Below are positions 18,013-27,299 of a DNA stretch of 49,958 nt, one piece after another. The first letter of the stretch is position 1. The number at the start of each line of letters is the position of its first letter. Below the pieces are notes generated by a model, which was not told the origin of the DNA, did no database searches, and saw nothing but the letters and a program-made list of their open reading frames with translations. The position numbers and the translations under genes were made by a program. The DNA is from Thioploca sp. (GTDB taxonomy: Bacteria; Pseudomonadota; Gammaproteobacteria; Beggiatoales; Beggiatoaceae): assembly GCA_012032555.1 (NCBI GenBank), contig JAAUSR010000037.1, positions 1-49,958 of the forward strand, written 5' to 3'.

Positions 18013-18586
18013 AAACTAAGAGCGTAGGTCGGCAATCCTTTGCCGACATTGTTCATTGTTGTCAGGACTTACGCAAAACTGAGAAATTGACAATAGGCCG
18101 GAAAATCATTACCTTCACCACATGAGACCGAGAAAAGGTTCATTGTTGGAAATATTTTATTGGGAATGGCGGGAAGGGATTCCCGCCCTACAATTGAGCG
18201 AGCGTAGTGATAAACCTACACCATTTAATGCTGGGGAACTTTGTAAAAGTGGATGCTTGGGACGGGGTTTGTAACCCCGTCCCAAGCGTTTTGGGTTTTG
18301 AAGGAAAAAACGTTTGGGAACCGGTTACAAACCGGTTCCCGCATAATAAAACGTTTGGGAACCGGTTACAAACCGGTTCCTGCAGGTTCCCGCAGCCAGC
18401 GACCGTAGGTCGGCAATCCGTTGCCGACATGGTTCATTGTTGGAAATATTTTATCGTCAATGGCGGGAAGGGATTCCCGCCCTACAATCGAGCGTAACTA
18501 TTCCACAATTTAGTCACTCAGCAAGCGTAGGTCGGCAATCCGTTGCCGACATGGTTCATTGTTGGAAATACTGGAGATACCATAAT
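18013..18586. repeat. Palindromic repeat cluster between toxin-island cassettes
   Basis: Contents in order: a unit GTAGGTCGGCAATCC...GCCGAC at 18025-18047, repeated near 18406 and 18528; a ~75-bp insert beginning CAGGACTTACGCAAAAC (18063) with GTTCATTGTTG on both sides; GGCGGGAAGGGATTCCCGCC at 18168 and 18461; a 14-bp-arm palindrome CTTGGGACGGGGTT/AACCCCGTCCCAAG (18256-18286); then two ~41-bp tandem units containing GGGAACCGGTT/AACCGGTTCCC (18310-18380). The same block returns at 20158-20340. No gene is credible here apart from the short effector-motif remnant listed separately. Confidence 0.8.
18221..18256 (+). pseudogene. Remnant of an effector C-terminal motif
   Basis: Reads PFNAGELCKSGC, matching RFNAGELCKSGC of the GH19 effector (16396-16431). 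Over the 33 bases coding FNAGELCKSGC there are three differences from the effector gene, and all are third-position silent changes (GGT/GGG, CTC/CTT, AAG/AAA). The match ends where the palindrome at 18256 begins. It appears to be the stub of a related effector cassette truncated by the repeat. Confidence 0.65.
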
Positions 18587-18994
18587 ATGAAATTCGCAAC
18601 ATTTCCATCTTTTCGGCAAAATGGTTCGATAATACAGCTAGCTGACTTCCTGTCTAAGATTCCTGAGAACGGGTGGATTTGGACAGTATTAGATTTTTAC
18701 GGTATTGGCAATGCACCAAATGATTTGTCTATGGAAGAATTTGAGGTTCTAGTACGGTCAAAATCTAAAGGCTTCATAATGAAGTGGTCGGAGTTAAGAA
18801 CTTTTTCCAATTCGCTGATTCAAACTTTTGATTGTTTGATTGTTGCGGCAAAATCTGTTCAGGATATTTCCACGAATAAATTAGCAAAGGAAAACTTTAG
18901 TAATTGTGAGATTGTTATTGAGGCATTCGATAGAACAGAATGGTTAGTTTGGGCACGTGATCCTAATGTGATGGCTAGCATGCTTACAATCTAG
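18587..18994 (+). CDS. Small protein of unknown family, possible orphan immunity protein
   Basis: 135 residues from ATG 18587, with GGAG 10 nt upstream (18573-18576). A longer upstream frame only runs through repeats. The protein has no signal peptide or membrane segment. The C-terminal part, CEIVIEAFDRTEWLVWARDPNV, resembles the tail of several small immunity proteins, but no family is assigned. It lies between palindromic repeats, after a stub of an effector motif and before an RHS fragment, which suggests an immunity gene left over from a displaced toxin. Confidence 0.5.
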   Translation: MKFATFPSFRQNGSIIQLADFLSKIPENGWIWTVLDFYGIGNAPNDLSMEEFEVLVRSKSKGFIMKWSELRTFSNSLIQTFDCLIVAAKSVQDISTNKLAKENFSNCEIVIEAFDRTEWLVWARDPNVMASMLTI

Positions 18995-19032
18995 CGAGCT
19001 AGCGTAGGTTGGTAATCCTTTACCAACATTCA

Positions 19033-20134
19033 TTCCGCTATGAATACGATACTCGCCATAAATTAAGTCGTTTACAAGATAAATCTCGCCTCGAAAAACG
19101 CTTTGCGTATGACCCCAGCGGGACGGTTGCGCCAAGTGAATTATGCCAACAACTTCGTGGAACAGTTCGCTTATGATCCTGCCGGTAATTTACTCAATCA
19201 GGAAGCACGTTATGACCAGGGCAATCGGTTGTTGCGTTTTAATGGTTATGCGTATGAGCATGACGCTCGCGGTAATTTAATTCGGAAGACTTCCGCAGCC
19301 GGCACGGTTGAGTATCGCTACAATATTTTCAATCAGCTCATTGCGGCGCAAACGCCTCAGTATGGGTTAGTGGAGTTTCAGTATGATGCGTTAGGACGAC
19401 GGATTGTGAAGAAATCTCAGCATCGGGAAGTGCGTTATTATTGGAATCAGTTAGAGTTGTTTGGGGAAGTGGAAGCAGATGAGCCGATTGAGTATGTGTT
19501 TCATAATTTTGCCCCCGTGGCGACTTTGCGGAAGGGTCAAATTTATTATTATCATACGGATCATTTAGGTACGCCGATGGAGATGACCGATGAGCGAGGA
19601 CGGTTGGTGTGGAAGGGAGATTATGTGACGTTGGGGCGTTGTCGGGGACAGGGAGAGGTGGTGAATCGGCTGCGGTTTCCGGGGCAATGGGAGGATGAGG
19701 AGACGGGGCTGCATTTTAATGTGTTTCGGTATTATGATGCGGAGGTGGGGCGGTATGTGACGGCGGATCCGATTGGGTATAGTGGAGGGGATTGGAATTT
19801 GTATCGGTATGTGCGGAACAATTTTATAAATCATATTGATATAGTTGGTTTAAAATATGATATCCATATCCATATCCATAACGATGGTATCAAATTCGAT
19901 GGGAACAAATTTGTAGATCAAATAATACAACTATTTAAACAATCACCTGTTGAATCTAAATCTCCTACGCCTACTGAATCCAAATCTCCTACACCAAGGT
20001 GCGCTGATCCTCAAAAAAAGCAACCAGAACTTTATTATGATCTTAAGACAGGTACTTGTAGCGATAGATTGTTGCCAGCTACTTTTTATGGTACACAGAT
20101 CCTTTGTGGTGGAAAAATAGTGGAGGCGAGGTAA
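19033..20134 (+). pseudogene. RHS-repeat protein, C-terminal part with variable tail
   Basis: Typical RHS/YD repeats (FAYDPAGNLL, YEHDARGNLIRKT, FQYDALGRRIVKK), then the RHS core (YYYHTDHLGTPMEMTDERGRLVWKG, FPGQWEDEETGLHFNVFRYYD, GRYVTADPIGYSGGDWNLYRYV). A variable tail of about 100 residues follows, with HIHIHN, a repeated ESKSPTP and three Cys; it is the presumed toxin tip and is unrecognised. The N-terminal thousand or so residues are missing, because the frame starts right after a palindromic repeat. The first 29 codons (FRYEYDTRHKLSRL...) are in another frame; dropping one G from GGG at 19120-19122 joins them. Most likely a displaced RHS tip rather than a working gene. Confidence 0.8.
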
Positions 20135-20524
20135 TCCCCACGAGGTAATCCCCACGCGGGACGGGGTTTGTAACCCCGTCCCAAGCGTTTTGGGTTTTGA
20201 AGGAATAAAAACGTTTGGGAACCGGTTACAAACCGGTTCCCGCATAATAAAACGTTTGGGAACCGGTTACAAACCGGTTCCCGCATAATAAAACGTTTGG
20301 GAACCGGTTACAAACCGGTTCCTGCAGGTTCCCGCAGCCAGGTAGGGTGCATTCCATGCACCCTAAACCACGTTGGATACGACAATGATTTTTGGTGCGT
20401 AAAACGCACCCTACTGGAATCGAGCCAGGTAGCCAGGTAGGGTGGGCAATGCCCACCCTACAATTACTACAATTGCAGCAAGTCAGCATTGTGCTGTGCC
20501 CAACTGTAGAAATCTGTCTTGTAA
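20135..20524. repeat. Second copy of the palindromic repeat block
   Basis: 20158-20340 repeats the block at 18259-18400, but with three instead of two copies of the ~41-bp unit containing GGGAACCGGTT/AACCGGTTCCC. The same GTTCCCGCAGCCAG end is present. It is followed by TAGGGTGCATTCCATGCACC, a GTGCGTAAAACGCACC palindrome and a TAGGGTGGGCAATGCCCACC unit (20434-20459) of the family seen in the CRISPR region. CGAGGTAATCCCCA is duplicated at 20127-20154. No gene is seen. Confidence 0.8.
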
Positions 20525-23122
20525 TCAATGGATTTGTTCATGAGTTATTACCTTATTAAATTGCATCTTTCCCGCTTGCCAATCCACCGCAATGAGATCC
20601 CCTGGTACAAACTGACCCGCTAAAATTGCCTGTGCTAATGGGTTAGCTAAAACTTGTTGAATAGCCCGTTTTAGTGGACGAGCACCATAGACCGGGTCAA
20701 AACCTGCCGCACCAATTTGATCGATAGCGGCATCACTAACACGGAGACCCAAATTTTGAGCTTGTAACCGTTGACGTAAATAGTTAATTTGCAAATGTGC
20801 AATGGCCCGAATTTGCGCTTTATCTAACGGATGGAATACCACAATTTCATCAATACGGTTAATCAATTCCGGGCGAAAATATTGGCCAACAATTTCCATC
20901 ACCGCAGCTTTCATCGCTAAGTAGTTTTCTTCACCACTCTGCTCTTGAATCAATTGTGAACCTAAGTTAGAAGTCATGATAATAACGGTATTGCGAAAGT
21001 CAACGGTTCGTCCCTGTCCGTCGGTTAAACGCCCGTCATCCAGTACTTGGAGAAGTACCCCAAAGACTTCTGGATGCGCTTTTTCAATTTCATCTAATAA
21101 CACCACAGCATAAGGTCGCCGCCGAATGGCTTCCGTTAAATAGCCCCCTTCTTCGTAGCCAACATAACCCGGCGGTGCACCAATCAGCCGAGCTACTGAG
21201 TGTTTTTCCATAAATTCAGACATATCAATGCGTATCATCGCCTCGTCGGTGTCGAATAGAAATCCAGCTAAGGCTTTGGCTAATTCTGTTTTACCAACCC
21301 CGGTGGGACCCAGAAATAAAAATGAGCCATTCGGACGGTGGGGATCCGCTAAACCCGAACGCGCGCGGCGAATGGCATTGGCTACCATTTGCACCGCTTC
21401 CTCTTGACCAACTACCCGTTGATGTAATGACTCTTCCAGGTGGAGTAACTTTTCCCGCTCGCCGGCTAACATTTTAGTAATGGGAATTCCGGTCCATTTA
21501 GAAACAATTTCGGCAATTTCTTCCTCAGTCACCGCATTGCGTAATAATTGCATACTTTGTGGTTCGGCTTGACTGGCGACCGTGAGTTGTTTTTCCAGTG
21601 ACGGAATGCGTTCATATTGTAATTGCGCCATTCTTTCTAAATCACTAGCACGACGTGCGGCTTCTAGCGCTAAGCGCGCTTGTTCTAATTCTTCTTTAAG
21701 TTGGTGTGCGCCGTGGACACTAGATTTCTCGGTGCGCCACACTTGATTGAGTTCCGCCAGTTCTTTTTCTAACAGGTTGATTTCTTCGTTGAGCTTATCT
21801 AACCGTTTTTTAGAAGCTTCATCCTTTTCTTTTTTCAAGGCTTCGCGTTCAATTTTAAGCTGAATCAAGCGCCGATCCAATCGATCAATTTTTTCGGGTT
21901 TCGAATCAATTTCCATGCGAATCCGACTCGCCGCTTCATCTACTAAATCAATCGCTTTGTCTGGTAATTGTCGATCGGTGATATAACGATAAGAAAGCGT
22001 AGCGGCTGCCACAATCGCTGGGTCAGTAATGTCAACGCCGTGATGAACTTCATAGCGTTCTTTTAAACCGCGCAAAATAGCGATGGTATCTTCAACCGAG
22101 GGTTCGTTAACCAATACCTTTTGAAACCGCCGTTCTAAAGCTGCATCTTTTTCAATAAATTGACGATACTCATTTAAAGTCGTAGCACCAACACAATGTA
22201 ATTCACCGCGTGCTAAGGCGGGTTTAAGCATATTGCCGGCGTCCATAGCGCCTTCAGCTTTACCCGCACCGACCATGGTATGTAATTCATCAATAAAAAG
22301 AATAATTTGCCCTTCCTGTTTGGCTAGATCATTCAATACTGCTTTTAATCGTTCTTCGAATTCTCCTCGATATTTAGCACCGGCAATCAAAGCACCCATA
22401 TCTAATGAGAGTAAACGTTTGTTTTTTAACCCCTCTGGTACTTCGCCATTAATAATGCGTTGCGCCAGACCCTCGACAATGGCACTTTTACCGACACCCG
22501 CTTCCCCGATTAAAACCGGGTTATTTTTAGTGCGACGCTGCAACACTTGGACAACACGACGAATTTCATCATCCCGTCCAATAACCGGATCTAATTTACC
22601 CTGCATGGCGCGTTCGGTTAAATCGATGGTATATTTGTTTAAAGCTTGACGAAGTTCTTCGGTATTAGGATCGTTAACTGGTTGCCCGCCACGTAATTGT
22701 TCAATTGCCTTTTCTAATAATGCCGGGTTAGCACCAGCCTTTCTCAGTAACTGACCTATTGCGCCTTCATCGGCTACCGCCGCTAGTAAAAATAATTCGC
22801 TAGCTAGATATTGGTCATGGCGTTGCTGGGCGAGTTTATCCGTCACGTTAAGTAGGCGAATCAGATCATTGGATAAATGAACCTCACCTTGTCGATTTTT
22901 CACTTTATCAATCCGTTCTAAAGCTTCAATTAAACCGGAACGGATTTGGTTAACATTGGCACCGGCACCCGCTAATAAGGGATAAATATGACTATCTCTT
23001 TGGTTCAATATGGATAGTAATAAATGGGCAGGTTCAATAAAACGGTGATCCTGACCCGCAGCCAGACTTTGCGCTTCGGCTAAAGCTTGTTGGAATTTAA
23101 TCGTTAATTTTTCGGGATTCAT
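20525..23122 (-). CDS. clpB: ATP-dependent disaggregase ClpB
   Basis: About 865 residues from ATG 23122, with AAGGAT about 10 nt upstream; a TTG six bases earlier is less likely. The Clp-N repeats come first ([16 protein letters not shown]). The first AAA+ module has [15 protein letters not shown] and the Walker [13 protein letters not shown]. The long coiled M-domain covers about 400-530, and the second AAA+ module has [16 protein letters not shown] and [14 protein letters not shown]. The M-domain and length separate it from ClpA, ClpC and T6SS ClpV. It cooperates with DnaK to rescue aggregated proteins in the cytoplasm. In many gammaproteobacteria clpB lies near bamD-rluD, as here, though yfiH is missing. 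Confidence 0.97.
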   Translation of the reverse strand: MNPEKLTIKFQQALAEAQSLAAGQDHRFIEPAHLLLSILNQRDSHIYPLLAGAGANVNQIRSGLIEALERIDKVKNRQGEVHLSNDLIRLLNVTDKLAQQRHDQYLASELFLLAAVADEGAIGQLLRKAGANPALLEKAIEQLRGGQPVNDPNTEELRQALNKYTIDLTERAMQGKLDPVIGRDDEIRRVVQVLQRRTKNNPVLIGEAGVGKSAIVEGLAQRIINGEVPEGLKNKRLLSLDMGALIAGAKYRGEFEERLKAVLNDLAKQEGQIILFIDELHTMVGAGKAEGAMDAGNMLKPALARGELHCVGATTLNEYRQFIEKDAALERRFQKVLVNEPSVEDTIAILRGLKERYEVHHGVDITDPAIVAAATLSYRYITDRQLPDKAIDLVDEAASRIRMEIDSKPEKIDRLDRRLIQLKIEREALKKEKDEASKKRLDKLNEEINLLEKELAELNQVWRTEKSSVHGAHQLKEELEQARLALEAARRASDLERMAQLQYERIPSLEKQLTVASQAEPQSMQLLRNAVTEEEIAEIVSKWTGIPITKMLAGEREKLLHLEESLHQRVVGQEEAVQMVANAIRRARSGLADPHRPNGSFLFLGPTGVGKTELAKALAGFLFDTDEAMIRIDMSEFMEKHSVARLIGAPPGYVGYEEGGYLTEAIRRRPYAVVLLDEIEKAHPEVFGVLLQVLDDGRLTDGQGRTVDFRNTVIIMTSNLGSQLIQEQSGEENYLAMKAAVMEIVGQYFRPELINRIDEIVVFHPLDKAQIRAIAHLQINYLRQRLQAQNLGLRVSDAAIDQIGAAGFDPVYGARPLKRAIQQVLANPLAQAILAGQFVPGDLIAVDWQAGKMQFNKVITHEQIH

Positions 23123-23128
23123 TAGCAA

Positions 23129-23530
23129 TTATCCTTATCATGTTGTTGCTTAATCTCACATGTAAGGATGAATTGAGGAGAATCAAGGCTACTATTAAAA
23201 TACTACGAGTAGGGTGGGCAAAAGCGAAGCGTTGCCCCCCTTTTCCTGAGCAAAGATGCCGGCGTGCCGAACGCTTAGCGGCACAATTAAAAGCACTGGG
23301 GATTGAACCTCAATAATCGTATCACTAAATCTTCATAGATCCCGATGACACCGTAAGATTGTCGGGTTACGCTTCGCTAATCTGACCGACTTAGCTACCG
23401 GGGAAAGGGTGAGCAATGTTTCGCTTTTACCCACCCTACTTGGCTGGTGCTGCGGATGTAGGATGCGATTTGCTTCTGGCGAACCGCATCATCAATCGAG
23501 AGAGTAACTAATGGCTCATTATAATTTATT
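23129..23530. repeat. Intergenic region with an inverted repeat pair around a gene remnant
   Basis: GTAGGGTGGGCAAAAGCGAA near 23210 is mirrored by TTCGCTTTTACCCACCCTAC near 23421-23440, giving a ~230-bp foldback element. Between the arms lies the Uma2-like tail listed separately and TTGTCGGGTTACGCTTCGC. The left arm is degenerate after GTTGCCC. No intact gene is seen. Confidence 0.6.
23248..23316 (+). pseudogene. C-terminal tail of a Uma2/DUF820-like protein
   Basis: 22 codons ending in TAA read EQRCRRAERLAAQLKALGIEP plus Gln. This is the familiar arginine/alanine coiled tail of Uma2 family (DUF820) putative nucleases. The rest of the gene is gone, and the piece sits inside the foldback repeat at 23210-23440. 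The identification is by pattern only; such tails are short and low-complexity. Confidence 0.45.
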
Positions 23531-24310
23531 TCATTTTACGACCACTCTTTCTACTTCCTTAATACCTTTATGATCCGGGTAATTTAATTTTAATACACTT
23601 AAGGCATTGGCCGATAAGTCATCTAATTCCATAATTTTATAAGCCTTAGCTAGAATAACCAAAGCTGCGGCTACAGCGGGAGTTTGCTGGTAGGATTCAA
23701 TGACAGTTTTAGCCCGATTAGCGGCAGCGATATAAGCACCGCGTTGCAAGTAAAATCGAGCTACATGCAGTTCATATTCTGCTAAGATATTTCGCAAATA
23801 GACCATCCGTTGTTTAGCATCTTCACTATATTTACTTTGAGGAAATTGTTTGACTAAGTCGGCAAAATCATAAAATGATTGTAAAGCCGCACCTTGATCG
23901 CGTTGGGAACGATCGAGAGGTAAAATTCGTGCTAAAATGCCTTGATTACGTTCAAAATTAACTAAACCCTTGAGATAGTAAGCATAGTCAACATAAGGAT
24001 GGCGTGGGTATAATTTAATAAAGCGATCGGCTGCCACTATCGCGGATTCTGGTTCTTCAAACTTATAATAAGCATAAATAACCTCTAACTGGGCTTGTTG
24101 AGCATATTTACCAAAAGGATCACGCGCTTCTAGTTGTTCATAATATTTAATAGCCGTTTCATAGATGCCACTATCTAATGCTTCTTTTGCTTCTGAATAA
24201 AGGCGTTCTAAGCTCCAACTCTTGGTTTCATCTCGAGTATCACCTAATAAACTGCATCCCCATAATGATGATAAACTATATAATATGATGCTTAATTTAA
24301 TCCATTTCAT
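23531..24310 (-). CDS. bamD: Outer-membrane assembly lipoprotein BamD
   Basis: 259 residues. A lipoprotein signal ends in LSSLWGCS, with the lipobox Cys near 19. TPR-like repeats follow: YSEAKEALDSGIYETAIKYYEQLEARDPFG, ESAIVAADRFIKLYPRHPYVDYAYYLKG and a QSKYSEDAKQRM block. This is the BamD/ComL pattern. It anchors to the inner leaflet of the outer membrane and works with BamA to insert beta-barrels. It is divergent from rluD with 53 bp between starts, a gammaproteobacterial arrangement. Confidence 0.95.
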   Translation of the reverse strand: MKWIKLSIILYSLSSLWGCSLLGDTRDETKSWSLERLYSEAKEALDSGIYETAIKYYEQLEARDPFGKYAQQAQLEVIYAYYKFEEPESAIVAADRFIKLYPRHPYVDYAYYLKGLVNFERNQGILARILPLDRSQRDQGAALQSFYDFADLVKQFPQSKYSEDAKQRMVYLRNILAEYELHVARFYLQRGAYIAAANRAKTVIESYQQTPAVAAALVILAKAYKIMELDDLSANALSVLKLNYPDHKGIKEVERVVVK

Positions 24311-24363
24311 TTGGTTATCCTAAAAAAGCTAGCAAAAGTGAGTAAGGTATTCAGTAATCAACC

Positions 24364-25332
24364 ATGTCAATAACGAATCATTTTAACACAATCATACCTG
24401 CTCATATGGCCGGGTATCGTCTCGATAAAGCTTTGGCAGAGTTATTTCCTGCTTATTCTCGGGCACGGTTGCAACAGTGGCTCAGTGAAGGGCAGGTATT
24501 GATTGATACGATGCCGCGACGCCGTGGTAAAGAGAAAGTGCAAGGTGGTGAAAAAGTACAACTCACTGCTCAACTGGAGGAACAAGTCAGTTGGCAAGCA
24601 CAATCTCTACCATTGAATTTGCTGTATGAAGATGAAGCCATTCTCGTGGTCAATAAGCCCGCCGGGATGATAGTGCATCCGGGTGCTGGTAATCCGGATG
24701 AAACTTTAGTTAATGCGTTACTCCATTATGCCCCAGAATTAGCTCAATTACCGCGAGCCGGAATTATTCACCGTTTAGATAAAGATACCAGTGGTATTTT
24801 AGCCATTGCGCGGTCGTTACCGGCACATACCCATTTAGTGGCACAATTACAAGCACATCGATTTAAACGTGAATATCAAGCGGTCGTTACCGGTGTATTC
24901 GTTGCGGGTGGAATGATAGATGCCCCTATTGGACGCCATCCAACGCATCGTACTCATATGGCGGTAGTCACACATGGCAAACCAGCGGTTACTCACTACC
25001 GAATCATCCAACGTTACCGTGCGCATACCCACATTCGAGTGCAATTAGAAACCGGTCGAACTCACCAAATCCGAGTTCATATGGCTTATCAGCGTTATCC
25101 ATTAGTGGGTGATCGGGTCTATGGTGGGCGATTACATTTTCCGGCTGGAAGTAGTGAATCATTAAAACAAACTTTACGTACTTTTCCCAGGCAAGCTTTA
25201 CATGCTGAAACCTTAGGTCTCTTGCATCCCTATAGTGATCAGTGGCTGCAATGGACCGTGCCTTTACCGCAAGATATGCAAAATTTATTGAAGGAACTGG
25301 AACAGGATAAAATTGCTCAAAATGCCAATTAG
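24364..25332 (+). CDS. rluD: 23S rRNA pseudouridine synthase RluD
   Basis: 322 residues. An N-terminal S4 RNA-binding domain (YRLDKALAELFPAYSRARLQQWLSEGQV) precedes the RluA-family catalytic domain: VVNKPAGMIVHPG, IIHRLDKDTSGILAIAR with the catalytic Asp, and ETGRTHQIRVHMAYQRYPLVGD. Substrate specificity (helix 69 uridines of 23S rRNA) is inferred from the S4 domain and the bamD neighbour. Usually yfiH follows; here a symporter follows instead. Confidence 0.93.
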   Translation: MSITNHFNTIIPAHMAGYRLDKALAELFPAYSRARLQQWLSEGQVLIDTMPRRRGKEKVQGGEKVQLTAQLEEQVSWQAQSLPLNLLYEDEAILVVNKPAGMIVHPGAGNPDETLVNALLHYAPELAQLPRAGIIHRLDKDTSGILAIARSLPAHTHLVAQLQAHRFKREYQAVVTGVFVAGGMIDAPIGRHPTHRTHMAVVTHGKPAVTHYRIIQRYRAHTHIRVQLETGRTHQIRVHMAYQRYPLVGDRVYGGRLHFPAGSSESLKQTLRTFPRQALHAETLGLLHPYSDQWLQWTVPLPQDMQNLLKELEQDKIAQNAN

Positions 25333-25473
25333 ATATGGCACATTCTATTGGGGATCAACTAATACACGGTTACTTCCAAACTGCCAATAGAGTCGGAATT
25401 TTTCTGGCCATGCTGACCAGCAACGAATTGCCGGTCGACATTTATTCTTGAACACCATTGAGTACGAGTTGAT

Positions 25474-27222
25474 ATGAAACTACAACTACTTGATATATCA
25501 ATTATTATTACTTTTTTGTTATTGACCTTAGCTATCGGCTTGTTTTTCACCAAACCGGCCAGTAAGAATGTGGAAAATTTCTTCCTAGGTGGCAGAAAAT
25601 TACCGTGGTGGCTTGCTGGTACTTCTATGGTGGCAACTACTTTTGCAGCGGATACACCTTTATTAGTGACCGAATTGGTGGCTCAATATGGTATCAGTGG
25701 TAATTGGTTATGGTGGAATGGGTTAATCGGTGGCATGTTAACAGCTTTCTTATTTGCGCAATTCTGGCGTAGGGCTCAGGTCATAACCGATGTGGAGTTC
25801 ACTGAATTACGTTATTCTGGTAAACCAGCCGCTTTTTTACGGGGATTTAAAGCGATTTATTTAGGTATTTTCATGAATGCCGTGATCATGGCCTGGGTTA
25901 ATGTTGCTCTCGGTTCGTTATTACAAATTTTTTTAGGTATCCCCGACAGTCAGCTGATTTTTTACTTAGCTGGTGCCATGCTGGTTGTAGTGATTTATTC
26001 TAGTTTGTCGGGATTATTAGGTATTGCTGCTACCGATTTCATTCAGTTTATTATTGCGATGGTAGGTTGTATTGTATTAGCGGTGGTGGTAGTCAATTCA
26101 GAAGCGATTGGTGGTATTAGCGGGTTACAAGCCAAACTACCCCCAGAAACATTGAACTTTTTCCCAACGATTAGCTGGGCGCATATTGGTGAAACCAGTC
26201 AGATGTTAACCATTAGCTTAGCGACTTTCTTCGCTTTTGTCGGCATACAATGGTGGGCCAGTTGGTACCCAGGTGCAGAACCTGGTGGCGGTGGTTATGT
26301 TGCCCAGCGAATGATGAGTGCTAAAAATGAAAAACAAGCGCTGAAAGCCACCTTGTTTTTCCAAATAGCACATTATGCGTTACGTCCTTGGCCATGGATT
26401 TTAGTGGGATTATGTACCTTGATTTTATATCCGCATTTAGCAGCAACTGATAAAAAATTAGGTTACGTTTTAGCTATGCAAGATTTTTTACCGACTGGCT
26501 TAAAAGGTTTATTACTAGTTACTTTTTTAGCAGCCTATATGAGTACGATTTCTACGCAATTAAATTGGGGTACGAGCTATATTATCAACGATTTTTATCA
26601 TCGCTTTCTCAAACCCCATGCCACTCAATCACAGTTAATTAGAGCTTCACGTCTCAATACCTTGTTGTTAATGCTAGTCGCTTTGGGTGTTACTTCACAA
26701 ATTCAAACGCTAGAAAATGCTTTTCATTTTATGATTGAATGTGGTGCTGGCTTAGGTGCCGTATTGATATTACGTTGGTATTGGTGGCGCATTAACGCTT
26801 GGAGTGAAATTGTCGCCACCATAGCACCTTTTATGGCCTATACTTTTACCCAGTTTTACCTGCAATGGTCATTTCCTAACAGCTTATTTATTACTGTGGG
26901 TTTTACGACACTCGCATGGTTAACCGCTACTTTATTGACTAAACCCACTGATTGGCCGGTACTCGTTAATTTTTATCAACGTATTCAACCTCTAGGCTGG
27001 TGGCAACCGGTAACCCATTGTTTAGGTTACCCAACCCCAAAGTCTATTTTACCTCAGCTGATAGTGATTTGGTTATTCAGTGTAGGATTAGGTTATAGCT
27101 GTTTATTTGGGTTAGGTAAACTGATTTTTGCTGATTGGCAAGGTGTAAGCGTTTATGGAATGATAATTATTCTTTGCACCATTAGTATTCAACAACTTTT
27201 AAAGCGAATTGAAATGAAATAA
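25474..27222 (+). CDS. Sodium:solute symporter family transporter
   Basis: 582 residues with about 13-14 hydrophobic segments. SSS-family features are ENFFLGGRKLPWWLAGTSMVATTFAADTPLLVT near the N terminus (unwound first helix of the LeuT fold), TAFLFAQFWRRAQVITDVEFTELRYSG, the central WWASWYPGAEPGGGGYVAQRMMSAKNEKQA loop and AAYMSTISTQLNWGTSYIINDFY. It lies in the inner membrane. The substrate cannot be read from sequence. It stands alone, with only a weak ribosome site visible before ATG 25474. Confidence 0.9.
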   Translation: MKLQLLDISIIITFLLLTLAIGLFFTKPASKNVENFFLGGRKLPWWLAGTSMVATTFAADTPLLVTELVAQYGISGNWLWWNGLIGGMLTAFLFAQFWRRAQVITDVEFTELRYSGKPAAFLRGFKAIYLGIFMNAVIMAWVNVALGSLLQIFLGIPDSQLIFYLAGAMLVVVIYSSLSGLLGIAATDFIQFIIAMVGCIVLAVVVVNSEAIGGISGLQAKLPPETLNFFPTISWAHIGETSQMLTISLATFFAFVGIQWWASWYPGAEPGGGGYVAQRMMSAKNEKQALKATLFFQIAHYALRPWPWILVGLCTLILYPHLAATDKKLGYVLAMQDFLPTGLKGLLLVTFLAAYMSTISTQLNWGTSYIINDFYHRFLKPHATQSQLIRASRLNTLLLMLVALGVTSQIQTLENAFHFMIECGAGLGAVLILRWYWWRINAWSEIVATIAPFMAYTFTQFYLQWSFPNSLFITVGFTTLAWLTATLLTKPTDWPVLVNFYQRIQPLGWWQPVTHCLGYPTPKSILPQLIVIWLFSVGLGYSCLFGLGKLIFADWQGVSVYGMIIILCTISIQQLLKRIEMK

Positions 27223-27299
27223 CGGTTGATCAGCTATAACTTCTTGGATCGATTCATCACGGCAGTTCAATATTTTAACAACACCTTGATTAATACAAA

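Noticed and set aside
18310-18380. Tandem ~41-bp units taken as a CRISPR array
   Set aside because: Units are directly adjacent with no unique spacers, and each is itself a palindrome.
18207-18497. 96-codon frame across repeats
   Set aside because: Built from palindromic repeats; only the short FNAGELCKSGC stub has independent support.
22233-22649. 138-codon plus-strand frame inside clpB
   Set aside because: Antisense shadow of the conserved AAA+ domain.
20525-23122. ClpV of a type VI system
   Set aside because: The long coiled M-domain, the Clp-N repeats and the bamD/rluD context indicate ClpB.
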